Program-made: the position numbers and the translations under genes
Assembly: GCF_000231385.2 (NCBI RefSeq)
Contig: NC_018515.1
Coordinates: 1,492,501-1,556,500 of the forward strand
Length of the DNA stretch: 64,000 nucleotides
Source: Desulfosporosinus meridiei DSM 13257
GTDB taxonomy: Bacteria > Bacillota > Desulfitobacteriia > Desulfitobacteriales > Desulfitobacteriaceae
Direction of reading: 5' to 3'
The notes under the pieces: generated by a model
The model's input: only the letters and a program-made list of their open reading frames with translations
Databases searched by the model: none
Told to the model about the DNA's origin: nothing
In this document: in pieces, positions 24,661-34,265 of the stretch
How the letters are laid out: each line of letters starts with the position of its first letter
How positions within the stretch are numbered: position 1 is the stretch's first letter

Positions 24661-26547
24661 TTAGCGGAACTGGATTTTGTTCTCTTTTAACCAGAAATTG
24701 GTCTGGATTAGATAGGCAAAAAGCTGGGGAATATCCATTAATTGACCGAACCAAGGGCGACCGGAGGGAATTGTATCCGAGAGCTTCATTAAACTTCTTA
24801 GTTCTGAGAGATTGAGAAACGGAAGAATGGGGGAGGTGCTGTCTTCAATAATTTCTTGGAGCCAAGTGCGAACAGAGGATAAATAGTTGGGATGATGGGT
24901 TTTTGGATAAGGACTTTTACGGCGCCAGAGTACATCTTCGGGTAAGATGCCCGTCAGCGCATGTCTAAGGAGTCCTTTTTCTCTGCCTTCGATCGCCTTC
25001 ATCTCCCAAGGAATATTCCAGGCGTATTCAACTAACCTATGGTCACAGAAGGGGACACGCACCTCCAGGCCCGTAGCCATGGTCATGCGGTCTTTGCGAT
25101 CGAGAAGCGTTGGCATGAAACGAGTTATGGTCAAATAGCTGATTTCCCGAATTCGGGCTTCCCGTTGTAGTTCTCCGGATAAAGTTCTGCTGTCTTGATG
25201 AATCGTGCCAGAGCCCGGCAAATTTGGAATTTCTGACAGTGCCTCCTCATAACGTTTCTTTAAGTAGCTATGAGGTTGGAGACGATCAATCAGCTCAGGG
25301 GATAGTACCTGCAATCTGTTTTCTACGTGAAGAGCCCAGGGAAAGGTTTGGGCCTCCAGGGATTCTTGCCGATGAAACCAGGGGTAGCCTCCGAAGATTT
25401 CGTCGGCACATTCTCCGGATAAGCCCACGGTAATTCTTTGCTTGATTTCTCGGGAAAAGAGCAGTAAAGAGGCATCCACATCGGCCATCCCAGGCAGATC
25501 TCGGGCCAGGGTAGAGTCTTTGAGGGACTCAACCAGTTCCGGTATATTAAATTTACAATTTGTGTGCTGAGTGTTAAAGGCCTGGGACATTCTTTCAATC
25601 CAAGGTCCATCGGCACCGGGCTGAAAGGCATTAGGCAGAAAATATTTGTCATTATCAGCATAGTCAACCGAGAAGGTGGGCAGTGATCCTTTTTGATTTT
25701 CTGCTTGAGCCACTGCGGCTATGGCTGTAATGGCGCTGGAATCTAAGCCTCCCGATAGTAGGGTTCCAATAGGGACATCTGAAACTAGTTGACGTTTTAC
25801 TGTATCGAGAAAAAGCTCGCGAATTTTTTGGGTCGTAGTATTTAAATCGTCTTCATGGATATTATTAGGTAAGGCCCAATACCTATAAATACTTAGACCA
25901 TTGGCCGAATATTTAAGTGCATGACCAGGTTTTAACTCGGAAATGCCCTCAAAAACACCTACCCCGGGACTGCGGGCTGGGCCAACGAGAAAGATCTCAG
26001 ATAAGCCTTCTTGCCCTAAGGTGGGGGAAATATCCGGGTGTTTCAATAAAGCTTTTAGTTCGGAGGCGAAAATAAGAGAGCCGGCCTTTTCAGAGTAAAA
26101 GAGGGGTTTAACCCCTAAGCGGTCCCGCGTAACAAATAAGTTTTGCTCTCTGCTGTCCCAAATTCCAAAGGCGAAGATTCCATTGAGACGTTCCACGCAA
26201 GAAGGCCCCCACTCCATATAGGACAATAATACTGCCTCTGTATCGGAATGGCCTTCAAAGGAGTAACCACGACTTAAAAGTTCCTGACGAATCTCAGGTG
26301 TATTATAGAGCTCACCGTTATAGATCAGTGTATACGTATGTTCTCCCCGTTGACGAATCATGGGTTGAAGACCTCCCTGGGGATCCACCACGATTAGTCG
26401 TCTATGTCCAAACGCTGCACGAGGGGAAAGCCAATACCCTTCTGCATCAGGTCCACGAGGAATTAGGGTATTAGTCATACTGACTAGGACCTCTTTTTGT
26501 TGAGTTAGATCCTGCCTCCAATTTACCATACCAACGATACCACACAT
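24661..26547 (-). CDS. asnB: Asparagine synthase (glutamine-hydrolysing)
   Basis: 628 residues. The protein begins MCGIVGMVNW, so the catalytic Cys is residue 2 of the class-II glutamine amidotransferase domain (~1-210, with RGPDAEGYW and YNGELYNTPEIR). The synthetase domain follows with the ATP pyrophosphatase loop LLSGGLDSSAITA near residue 267 and GLSGECADEIFGGYPWF near residue 377. It makes asparagine from aspartate, glutamine and ATP. Length and motifs fit the Bacillus AsnB/AsnO type; peptidoglycan amidation by related enzymes (e.g. mDAP) is another possibility. The gene is monocistronic. Confidence 0.9.
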   Translation of the reverse strand: MCGIVGMVNWRQDLTQQKEVLVSMTNTLIPRGPDAEGYWLSPRAAFGHRRLIVVDPQGGLQPMIRQRGEHTYTLIYNGELYNTPEIRQELLSRGYSFEGHSDTEAVLLSYMEWGPSCVERLNGIFAFGIWDSREQNLFVTRDRLGVKPLFYSEKAGSLIFASELKALLKHPDISPTLGQEGLSEIFLVGPARSPGVGVFEGISELKPGHALKYSANGLSIYRYWALPNNIHEDDLNTTTQKIRELFLDTVKRQLVSDVPIGTLLSGGLDSSAITAIAAVAQAENQKGSLPTFSVDYADNDKYFLPNAFQPGADGPWIERMSQAFNTQHTNCKFNIPELVESLKDSTLARDLPGMADVDASLLLFSREIKQRITVGLSGECADEIFGGYPWFHRQESLEAQTFPWALHVENRLQVLSPELIDRLQPHSYLKKRYEEALSEIPNLPGSGTIHQDSRTLSGELQREARIREISYLTITRFMPTLLDRKDRMTMATGLEVRVPFCDHRLVEYAWNIPWEMKAIEGREKGLLRHALTGILPEDVLWRRKSPYPKTHHPNYLSSVRTWLQEIIEDSTSPILPFLNLSELRSLMKLSDTIPSGRPWFGQLMDIPQLFAYLIQTNFWLKENKIQFR

Positions 26548-26797
26548 GTTATATGTCCTCCTTTTGTCTGATAACCATTATCAACTACAACCAATCTATG
26601 TCTTTGAGGGATAAAGGGTTCCAGCCTTCTATAATCATATTAAGTTTTTTAAGTTTTGTGATGAATTAGAGCTATAAAACAACAATAGCTACTATAGTAT
26701 TAACAGAATCTTAAACTTCAAAAGCAAGGCTTTTTTGGAGAGACATCAGTGAACTGGTTCAGCTAAAGCTGACCCAAAAATACACCTTGAATTCTTA
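26548..26797. other. Intergenic stretch between asnB and the tetR-type gene
   Basis: About 250 AT-rich bases between divergent genes. It probably holds the asnB promoter on the minus strand and, at 26787-26792 (TTGAAT), a possible -35 box for the tetR-type gene with TAGCAT at 26810-26815 inside the palindrome. No gene was recognised. Confidence 0.4.
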
Positions 26798-26857
26798 CCT
26801 ATAAAGTGGTAGCATGAGTGCAAGTACATACTTGCACTCATGCTACCACTTTATAGG
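26798..26857. promoter_or_regulatory. Perfect palindrome with 29-bp arms overlapping the tetR leader
   Basis: Two perfect 29-bp arms flank a 2-base centre (core GCAAGTACATACTTGC), filling 26798-26857. The right arm ends in TATAGG, which forms part of the AGGAGG ribosome site (26855-26860) of the TetR-type gene starting at 26869. It may be a self-regulation operator, and as RNA would hide the ribosome site. Arms this long are unusual for TetR operators. Confidence 0.8.
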
Positions 26858-26868
26858 AGGTCTAGCTC

Positions 26869-27486
26869 GTGGAAAATCCTGAACTTAAGAATCCTCAAGA
26901 TAATACTCTAAGCCTGAACATAATTGAAGCAGCCAGACAATTATTCATGGAGAATGGTTTTAAAGGAACCACTACAAAAATGATTGCTAAAACAGCAGGT
27001 GTCAATGAAGCCACCCTCTTTAGGCATTTTAAAAGCAAAGAAGGCATCTTTCTGGAAATATCCAAGGAAATTACTAATTATAGTCACTCAAGACTTAAGA
27101 GCATTGTTCAAAGTCAACTTTCTCCGGAAGAAATGTTCTTTCAATTTGGTATGGAACTCTATCAACGCATTGTCGAGAGTAAAGGGGTATTAATAGTTGC
27201 AATTATAGAATCCAAAAAGAGATCCGAATTAAGCAGGAATGTAACAAAAACCCTAAAAACGGTGATCGAGATTCTCGAAGAAAAACTCACAGAATTATAT
27301 AACCAAGGAATACTGAAAGAAAATGACTTCTTTATTGCGGCGCTTATGTACGTTGAATCTCTTATTGGTCTTTTTGTGGTTCAGAGCAGACTCGAAGGAG
27401 AGCTGATTCCAGTAGAGATTGAGAGGTTGTGCAGAAGTGCCGCCAAGATCTTTTTAGAGGGATTATTAAACCCTAAAGCTACATAA
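26869..27486 (+). CDS. TetR family transcriptional regulator
   Basis: 205 residues. The N-terminal ~50 residues form the TetR helix-turn-helix: IIEAARQLFMENGFKGTTTK, then AGVNEATLFRHFKSKEGIF. The rest is the helical ligand-binding and dimer domain, which differs between subfamilies. The GTG start follows AGGAGG. It sits immediately upstream of an RND efflux pair on the same strand, so it most likely represses this operon and responds to a toxic ligand, acting through the large palindrome in its own leader. Confidence 0.88.
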   Translation: MENPELKNPQDNTLSLNIIEAARQLFMENGFKGTTTKMIAKTAGVNEATLFRHFKSKEGIFLEISKEITNYSHSRLKSIVQSQLSPEEMFFQFGMELYQRIVESKGVLIVAIIESKKRSELSRNVTKTLKTVIEILEEKLTELYNQGILKENDFFIAALMYVESLIGLFVVQSRLEGELIPVEIERLCRSAAKIFLEGLLNPKAT

Positions 27487-27590
27487 CCTGTTTCACGATC
27501 CTTCTTTATTCTTTGCAGGGACATTATTTTGTCAAATGCCTAATCTCTATGTATAGAAGAGCCTTACTATCATTAAAAGAGGTGGATTTT

Positions 27591-28829
27591 GTGAAAAAAA
27601 TGATTTATTCCTGCGTTTTAATTTTTTCTTTACTTAACTTTACCGTGGGATGTTCTAATCTTCACAACGAAGAATCTGAAACAGGTTCAAGTATAAAAAA
27701 CGTAGAAACGGAAAAAGCAAAATTGGTTGAAGTTGAGGATAAGCTTGAGCTTTCTGGAATGTTGCAGCCTATAGAGGAGGCAATTTTATCCTTTGAAGTA
27801 CCGGGCAGAATTGTTGCTTTAGAAAAACAGGAGAGTGATAACTTAGCAGGTGGGGACGTTATTGCCAGTTTAGACCCCAGTCAATATCAAATTAATACAG
27901 AAATTGCCGGTGCTTCTCTTGAACAGGCCAGAGCGAATCTTAACCAAGCCTTAAATGGGGCGAGAGATCAAGAAAAGGAAACGGCTAAAGCGGCCTTTGA
28001 CAAAGCGAATGCAGTCTATCAAAAAGCATTTAATGACTTAAAGAGAGTGGAAGCTTTGTTCCAGGCCGGGGCAGTTTCCCAAAGTGATTATGAAAAGGCG
28101 CAAATGAGCCTTAGTGTATCAGAAAGCGATCTTAGAACAGCTAAAGCTGCCTATGACATGGCCCTTGAAGGTGCCCGGGCCGAACTTAAGGAAGCAGCCC
28201 TAGCCGGGTACAAGCTGGCGGAAGAAAACACTAACCAAGCAAAGTTGGCTTTGGAAAAGACTGTCCTCAAGGCTCCCTTTAAAGGGACGGTGTTAAATAA
28301 ATTGGCCTCCAATGGTCAGCTCGTAGCAGCAGGCACCCCGGTTCTTCGTTTCGGGAATATTGATTTACTCAAGTTGACACTTCCCGTCCCAGACAGCAGC
28401 ATTGGAGACTGGAAAAAGGGGGATACGGTAACCGTTAGTCTATATGGCCAAAAGAAGCAAGGCACTGTAACTAATATCTTTTCGGCTACCAATGTTCTCA
28501 CAGGAACAATCGGAGTTGAAGTGACCATAGAAAACAAAGAGCATGATTGGGTTCCGGGTCAGGTAGCCGTTTGCAACCATGTTACCCAAACTCGACAATC
28601 TATATTTTTGCCCGTGGAATCCCTTCGAAGCTTAAACGGAAAAAACCCCTATGTATTTATTATTAATGATGGGAAAAGTATCAAGCAAGAAGTGACTGTT
28701 GGAGAGATGAAAGATAATAAAATTCAAATTCTCTCACCCCTCAGTGAAGGTACAGAGGTGATCATTAGTGGAGTAGATGACCTTTTTGATGGGGCTCAGG
28801 TTAAGGTAACCGGGGGTGGGGATCAGTGA
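27591..28829 (+). CDS. RND efflux membrane-fusion (adaptor) lipoprotein
   Basis: 412 residues. The N-terminus is a lipoprotein signal (KKMIYSCVLIFSLLNFTVGC). A lipoyl-like half (ILSFEVPGRIVALEKQ and KAPFKGTVLNKL) flanks a helical hairpin of ~130 residues (QARANLNQALNGARDQEKET through ELKEAAL), then a beta-barrel and membrane-proximal domain. This is the HlyD/AcrA type. It links the pump to extracellular partners. The GTG at 27591 has AGAGGTGG upstream; a longer frame lacks a ribosome site. The stop overlaps the RND gene start. Confidence 0.88.
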   Translation: MKKMIYSCVLIFSLLNFTVGCSNLHNEESETGSSIKNVETEKAKLVEVEDKLELSGMLQPIEEAILSFEVPGRIVALEKQESDNLAGGDVIASLDPSQYQINTEIAGASLEQARANLNQALNGARDQEKETAKAAFDKANAVYQKAFNDLKRVEALFQAGAVSQSDYEKAQMSLSVSESDLRTAKAAYDMALEGARAELKEAALAGYKLAEENTNQAKLALEKTVLKAPFKGTVLNKLASNGQLVAAGTPVLRFGNIDLLKLTLPVPDSSIGDWKKGDTVTVSLYGQKKQGTVTNIFSATNVLTGTIGVEVTIENKEHDWVPGQVAVCNHVTQTRQSIFLPVESLRSLNGKNPYVFIINDGKSIKQEVTVGEMKDNKIQILSPLSEGTEVIISGVDDLFDGAQVKVTGGGDQ

Positions 28830-31800
28830 TTGAGTATTTGATCAAAAAACGAAAGATCACCCTGCTTTTCTTTATAATGCTGGTGGTCTATGGATTTATA
28901 ACCTTTTTTCAATTAGCCCATCAAGAACAACCGGATATTGTGGTTGACACGGCAATGGTTCTTACGGTGTACCCAGGCGCTTCACCGGAGAAAGTCGAAC
29001 AGACGGTTACCAAAAAGATTGAAGAGAAAATTAATGAAATACAAGGACTAAAGTCCATAACTTCACAGTCCAATCCTCAATACTCTAAAATCGTTGTTCA
29101 ACTTCAAGAAGGGGTGGATCCCAAAGAAAAATGGAATGAGCTGCGCAATAAAGTTAAAGATGTAGAAAGCAGTCTTCCGTCAGACTGTAAACAACCGGAA
29201 ATTAACGATGATTTAAGCAAAACCTTTATTGAGACCTTTACGGTAACGGCAGACTCTTATCAAGAGGTCTATGCTCTGAGAGATACCTTAAAGGTCTGGA
29301 AGGATCAACTTCGAACTCTCCCCAATGTGGCAGATGTAAGCATAATGGGCCTGCCGGACCAAGAAATAAGAATTGATGTAGATACTCACAAAATAAATCA
29401 ATTGGAAATTCCCTGGACTCAAGTCGCCGGAGCTATAAAAAAGGAGAACGAGCGGACTCCCTTAGGAGACCTGGAGCAGGGAGACAGGCTTTATCAGCTC
29501 AAAATCAAAGATACTCATGACCCGGAAGCACTCTATAATACAGTTATCTCTATGAATAACCAAGGTGTTCCCGTATACTTGAGGGATGTTGCGACAATCA
29601 CTGTTGCTTGCGAAAAAGAGGAGTCCTTAGTCAGTTTTAATGGCCAGCCGGCAATTTCCATCAGCGTCCAAGGAGAAATCGGTAGTGACGTTCCCGGTAT
29701 GCAGAAAAATGTTGATGAAATGATGAAAGAATTAGAGAAACAACTACCCTCAGGAGCTCAGCTTAATCATGTCTATTCTCAAAATGAACGGATAGAGGAT
29801 CTTTTCTCAGATCTTACTCTAGAGGTATTGCTGGCTGTTGCTGCTGTGCTCTTAGTGTGCTCTTTAGGCTTGAACTTTGTAACCTCCTGTATCATAGCTA
29901 TGGCGATTCCCATCTCCCTTTCCATGGGCTTAATGCTGACTCCAAACCTGAATATTACCATGAACTTAGTATCTGTGGCTGCTTTAATCATCGTCTTGGG
30001 TATCCTAGTGGATGATGCCGTAGTGGTTAACGACAATATTGAAAGAAGACTTATCGAGCTGGGGGAACCTCCCTTACAGGCAGTTGTGAAGGGAACTAAC
30101 GAGGTGTTCATCTCGATTCTTACTGCGACTGCCGCAACTATATTTGCCTTTGGTCCTATTGCTTTCTTGCAAGGCAATGTCGGTCAATTTATTAGACCTC
30201 TGCCAATTATTATTAGCCTCTCCATGATTTCTTCAATGGCCATGTCTCTGACAATTGTACCCATTTTTAGGCATTGGAGAGCTGAAAAGTTGTCCGTATT
30301 TCCAGCTCGGCATTCAAAAAGTAACGGTTTTTTAGGAAAGCAGCTGGACAGATTGGCCCTGTGGTATTCAGAGAAACTCATGCCCCGAATCTTAAGAAAG
30401 CCCTTAAAGGTCGGTTTAATGGCAGTGCTAATCAGTACCCTGGCCTACGGCTTATTTCCTTTGCTTCCGGTACAGCTTTTTCCTAATTCCGTGCGGGGGG
30501 AAATGTTGATTGATGTAAGAATGCCAAAAGGGGAAAGTTTGGATGGTACCAATCAAAAGGTTCAGGAAATCGCCTCCTGGGTTCAAAAACAAGAGGGAAT
30601 CACTCTGGTAAACACTTATGCTGGAGATAGTGCACCGTCCATGTTTCGGGGAGATCTTTCGATAGGTAAAGGAAATAACCTAGGGCAAATTGTCGTCAAG
30701 ATCAATACTGAACAAAAACGCACTGAAGAACTAGTGCCGGAGTGGAATGCTAAGTTTAGTGAAATGTATCCTGGAATTCGTGTCCTGGCTAAAGAAATAA
30801 AGTTCGGACCGCCAATCGGTGCTCCTATAGATATTCGCATCTACGGGGAAGATCTATACGTTCTGCAAACCCTGGAAAACGAAGTAAAGGAGAGTTTGCT
30901 AAAATATCCCGGAGCCGTTAACATTAATGGCTCCATTGGTCAAGATAAAACAGGGATAGAATTAACCATCAATAAAGCTCAGATGGATCAGAACCTGGTT
31001 AAATATGATGACCTGACCAAAACTCTAAGATTAGCCACAGAAGGAATTGAGGTCAGTGAATTTGACAATGGCAAGGACTTGATCAACATTGTAATGTACT
31101 CCGATAAGTCAAGCCCAGACCCTAGGTTGGTATTTGACAGGTTATATGTTCCTAATGCCAGTGGAAAGCTGATTCCTTTGAAGGAAGTAGCTCAAATGGA
31201 GCCGTCCTTTAGCATTAATACCGTGCCCAGGAGAAATTTGAGCAGACTGGCAGAGGTGACCTCTGATTTAGATGGGGTGACGGCAACGGAAGCTATGGAA
31301 AAAATCAGACCGCTGATGGCAGGGATCAAACTTCCTGCCGGGTATACACTGGAGTTTGGCGGGGAAACCTCGGAGCAGACAGACATCTTTACAGATATGG
31401 GCAGGCTAATGATTGTGGCGATTTTCTTAATTTTAATTGTCATCGCCATGCAGTTTTACTCTCTAAGTCTGCCAATTCTCGTGATGAGTACTGTTTATCT
31501 GGCTTTCGCCGGCAGTATGATAGGACTTCTGATTACCAGGACACCTTTCGGCTTCGGTTCCGTTATGGGTTTAATATGTCTGGTAGGGATTGTGGTCAGG
31601 AATGGGATAGTATTAATCGAATTCATCGAGAATGAACGACATGCTGGGGTTGCTTTAGAGCAGGCGGTTATTAATGCAGGAAGAGCGCGGTTAAAGCCCG
31701 TTTTATTAACGGCAGGAACCGCTATAGCCGGCTTATTATCTCTGGCAACGGGTAAAGAGCTTATGTTCAGAGCTTTAGCAATCACGATTATTGCGGGACT

Positions 31801-31912
31801 TTTCTATTCCACAGTTATGACCTTAGTGGTTGTCCCGTCATTCTATACTGTTTTGACTAAATGGAAGGAAAAACGCAGGCTGAGTCGGCAGACTAATAAC
31901 TTTAATGTTTAA
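28826..31912 (+). CDS. RND family efflux transporter (AcrB/HAE1-like)
   Basis: 1028 residues with 12 membrane segments and two large outer loops in the standard duplicated arrangement. Motifs include QPDIVVDTAMVLTVYPGASP near the N-terminus, TM4 region VLGILVDDAVVVNDNIERR (the proton-relay Asp pair) and a GSVMGLICLVGIVVRNGIVL segment in the second half. It exports drugs, lipids or detergents using the proton gradient. The GTG start overlaps the adaptor stop (GTGA). No outer-membrane channel gene is nearby, in keeping with a Gram-positive type envelope. Confidence 0.9.
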   Translation: MIEYLIKKRKITLLFFIMLVVYGFITFFQLAHQEQPDIVVDTAMVLTVYPGASPEKVEQTVTKKIEEKINEIQGLKSITSQSNPQYSKIVVQLQEGVDPKEKWNELRNKVKDVESSLPSDCKQPEINDDLSKTFIETFTVTADSYQEVYALRDTLKVWKDQLRTLPNVADVSIMGLPDQEIRIDVDTHKINQLEIPWTQVAGAIKKENERTPLGDLEQGDRLYQLKIKDTHDPEALYNTVISMNNQGVPVYLRDVATITVACEKEESLVSFNGQPAISISVQGEIGSDVPGMQKNVDEMMKELEKQLPSGAQLNHVYSQNERIEDLFSDLTLEVLLAVAAVLLVCSLGLNFVTSCIIAMAIPISLSMGLMLTPNLNITMNLVSVAALIIVLGILVDDAVVVNDNIERRLIELGEPPLQAVVKGTNEVFISILTATAATIFAFGPIAFLQGNVGQFIRPLPIIISLSMISSMAMSLTIVPIFRHWRAEKLSVFPARHSKSNGFLGKQLDRLALWYSEKLMPRILRKPLKVGLMAVLISTLAYGLFPLLPVQLFPNSVRGEMLIDVRMPKGESLDGTNQKVQEIASWVQKQEGITLVNTYAGDSAPSMFRGDLSIGKGNNLGQIVVKINTEQKRTEELVPEWNAKFSEMYPGIRVLAKEIKFGPPIGAPIDIRIYGEDLYVLQTLENEVKESLLKYPGAVNINGSIGQDKTGIELTINKAQMDQNLVKYDDLTKTLRLATEGIEVSEFDNGKDLINIVMYSDKSSPDPRLVFDRLYVPNASGKLIPLKEVAQMEPSFSINTVPRRNLSRLAEVTSDLDGVTATEAMEKIRPLMAGIKLPAGYTLEFGGETSEQTDIFTDMGRLMIVAIFLILIVIAMQFYSLSLPILVMSTVYLAFAGSMIGLLITRTPFGFGSVMGLICLVGIVVRNGIVLIEFIENERHAGVALEQAVINAGRARLKPVLLTAGTAIAGLLSLATGKELMFRALAITIIAGLFYSTVMTLVVVPSFYTVLTKWKEKRRLSRQTNNFNV

Positions 31913-32031
31913 TGGTTACTGGTCTGGTTCGGCTTCGTGAAAAGAACTTTCAAGGGTCCCACATATTAATGATTCTAGCAAAGACTTACAAAGAGTCAGC
32001 GGGAATTTCTCATATAAGGAGTGAAGCAGCT

Positions 32032-32235
32032 ATGTATATTATTGATCGGTTTGAAGGAGAGTGGGCCGTTATAGAAACGGACAACCGCGTAATGTTCAAT
32101 TTCCCTCGCAGTGGTTTGCCCCTTGATCTAAAAGAAGGAGATGTAATTAACATCCAGATTCACATAAATCCAGAGGCTACACTACGCCGTCACCAGAAAG
32201 CCGAAAGCCTTCTAAATAATTTCTTCGATGAATAA
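32032..32235 (+). CDS. DUF3006 domain protein
   Basis: 67 residues with the DUF3006 pattern: YIIDRFEGEWAVIE, then LPLDLKEGDVI. The family has no known function, but it commonly sits beside a ComEC-like metallo-beta-lactamase gene, as here. The ATG at 32032 follows AAGGAG. The frame extends 120 bases upstream without support. The end overlaps the possible earlier start of the next gene by eight bases. Confidence 0.8.
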   Translation: MYIIDRFEGEWAVIETDNRVMFNFPRSGLPLDLKEGDVINIQIHINPEATLRRHQKAESLLNNFFDE

Positions 32236-32254
32236 GAAAGGGAGTCTTCATCCA

Positions 32255-33484
32255 GTGTTAAACCGCATAAAAGAATTTTATATGCCAATTATCATGTTCC
32301 TAATCATACTTCTTTCAGGCTGCGGCGCAGTGGTAAATAATCCTGCAGATACTGCTACCAACGCTGGCGCCGGAAGGCTGCAGGTTCACTTCCTTGACGT
32401 CGGTCAGGCAGATAGTGCCCTAATAATTCCCCCCAGCGGGCAGTCAATTCTCATTGATGGCGGAAATAATGAAGATGGAGAAAAAATAGTCAACTATTTA
32501 AAATCTAAGGGCATCAATGAGTTATCCGCTATTGTTGCTACTCATCCCCATGAAGACCATATCGGCGGCTTAGATGTGGTGATGCAAAGCATACCGACTA
32601 AAAAGGTTTACCTGCCTAATGCTGCCTCCAGTTCCAGAACCTTTGAGGACTTTATTGCTGCTGTTAAAAGCAGTGGAGCTAAAAAAATCGAAGCTAAAGC
32701 GGGGGTGAAACTCGAAGTTCCTGATTTAAAAGGGATATTTCTGGCACCTAATAGCGGCAGTTATGAAGAACTGAATAATTACAGTGCAGTCCTCAAACTT
32801 ACTTATGGCCAAGTATCATTTCTTTTCGAAGGAGACGCGGAAGATATTTCTGAAGCGGAAATGATAAAAAGTGGGCAAGACTTAAAGGCAACTGTCCTTA
32901 AAATAGGTCATCATGGCAGTAAAAGTTCGACAACGGATGAATTCTTAAAGGCTGTGTCACCAGAAAATGCTATTATTTCTGTTGGTTCGGATAATGATTA
33001 CGGTCACCCGGCACCTAGCGTCATCAATAAATTGATCAAGGCTGGAGTCGCAGTCTATAGGACGGATCAATCAGGGACGATTGTAGTTACCACTGATGGG
33101 ACGTCAATAGAAATTGATAAGAATGCATCGGTTCCATCTAATGGATCAGCTTCTACTAAATCCTCTGCTGCTGATCTCACAGCTAAAAGTACTGTAGAAC
33201 TGTCAAACATTGATTTAAGCGGTGAAATAGTGAGCATAATAAACTCAAGTAATTCAACCGTCGATCTAACGGGTTGGAAATTAGTGAGTGAGGTTGGCAA
33301 TCAAACCTATACATTTCCGGCAGGTACAACCTTGGCTGGTGGTGGAACCCTAAAAGTTGTCAGCGGAGAAAAAGCGCAATCCGGAGCAGGTATCCTTGTT
33401 TGGACCCAATCAAATATCTGGAATAATGACGGTGATCCGGGAGCTTTATTTAATGCCGAGGGGCAGCTGGTATCTAAAAGATAA
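32255..33484 (+). CDS. ComEC-like metallo-beta-lactamase lipoprotein with lamin-tail domain
   Basis: About 409 residues. A signal ending LLSGCGAV marks a lipoprotein. The metallo-beta-lactamase domain follows: VHFLDVGQADSALI, ATHPHEDHIGGLDVV (metal ligands H-x-H-x-D-H), LKIGHHGSKSSTTDEFL and a DNDYGHPAPS tail. This is the hydrolase type seen at the C-end of ComEC, which may degrade nucleic acid. The last ~100 residues (ELSNIDLSGEIVSIIN, then LTGWKLVSEVGNQTYTFP) form a lamin-tail domain. GTG at 32255 has AAAGGGAG at 32238; an ATG at 32228 without a ribosome site is the alternative. Confidence 0.85.
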   Translation: MLNRIKEFYMPIIMFLIILLSGCGAVVNNPADTATNAGAGRLQVHFLDVGQADSALIIPPSGQSILIDGGNNEDGEKIVNYLKSKGINELSAIVATHPHEDHIGGLDVVMQSIPTKKVYLPNAASSSRTFEDFIAAVKSSGAKKIEAKAGVKLEVPDLKGIFLAPNSGSYEELNNYSAVLKLTYGQVSFLFEGDAEDISEAEMIKSGQDLKATVLKIGHHGSKSSTTDEFLKAVSPENAIISVGSDNDYGHPAPSVINKLIKAGVAVYRTDQSGTIVVTTDGTSIEIDKNASVPSNGSASTKSSAADLTAKSTVELSNIDLSGEIVSIINSSNSTVDLTGWKLVSEVGNQTYTFPAGTTLAGGGTLKVVSGEKAQSGAGILVWTQSNIWNNDGDPGALFNAEGQLVSKR

Positions 33485-33614
33485 AGCTTGAGTTTTGAGC
33501 CTTGATACAATAGTTTAGAACTTCAGACAAATACCTTCGATTATGGTACAATATAGTAATAATTTCGGAACGAATTTATAATTCTGGAAAACTAAAGCTA
33601 AAAGGAGTGATTTC

Positions 33615-34064
33615 ATGAAGGTCAAGGATGTTATGCAAACCAATGTCATAACCATTCGAACGGATATGGAAATCAAGGAAGTAGCTAAGATCTTGTATGA
33701 TCATCAAATTTCCGGTGCACCGGTGGTGGATTCTGAGGGGAAGCTTGTAGGAATTGTTAGTGAAGGAGACTTGTTACATAAAGAGACAAATCCTCAGATT
33801 CCGGGAGTCGTGGGAATTTTAGGTGCACTTATATATTACCGTGGTGTAAGGCAATACCAGTCAGATTTAAAGAAACTAATTGCCTTGCAAGCCTCGGAAA
33901 TCATGACTTCTCAGGTGGTAAAGATTAATAAAGAAGCATCTATTGAAGAGGCAGCATCTTTAATGGTGAGTAAAAAAATCAAACGCTTACCTGTTATCGA
34001 GGATGGCAAAATTGTTGGGATTATAACCCGGATGGATATTATTAAGACACTTATAGATGATTAG
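33615..34064 (+). CDS. Tandem CBS-domain protein
   Basis: 149 residues made of two CBS domains: KVKDVMQTNVITIRTD to VGIVSEGDLL (residues ~1-58) and ASEIMTSQVVKINKEASIEE to GIITRMDIIKTL (~95-147). CBS pairs bind adenosine nucleotides and act as energy sensors. A 35-residue insert with a hydrophobic part separates them. AAGGAG lies before the ATG. It is alone between terminators, so its partner is unknown. Confidence 0.85.
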   Translation: MKVKDVMQTNVITIRTDMEIKEVAKILYDHQISGAPVVDSEGKLVGIVSEGDLLHKETNPQIPGVVGILGALIYYRGVRQYQSDLKKLIALQASEIMTSQVVKINKEASIEEAASLMVSKKIKRLPVIEDGKIVGIITRMDIIKTLIDD

Positions 34065-34121
34065 AAGAAGGCTTGTCTTTCGCAGAGTTTGTTTTCAAAA
34101 AAGCATATAAAGTAAAAAAAT

Positions 34122-34158
34122 GAAAAGTAGGATTCCAATCACTGGAATCCTACTTTTC
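34122..34158 (+). terminator. Intrinsic terminator after the CBS gene
   Basis: A perfect 16-bp stem GAAAAGTAGGATTCCA with a 5-nt loop lies about 60 bases beyond the CBS gene. Confidence 0.8.
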
Positions 34159-34265
34159 GACATTATCACCAACATACACCAATGATATCTGATATAATGA
34201 TAATATTATTCTGCATATAAGCAAATGCTTGTCTCTAATAAATGTCTACGGAAAGGAGGATTGTA

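Noticed and set aside
29779-30177. Minus-strand frames inside the RND transporter gene
   Set aside because: They are shadows of a full-length gene with intact motifs.
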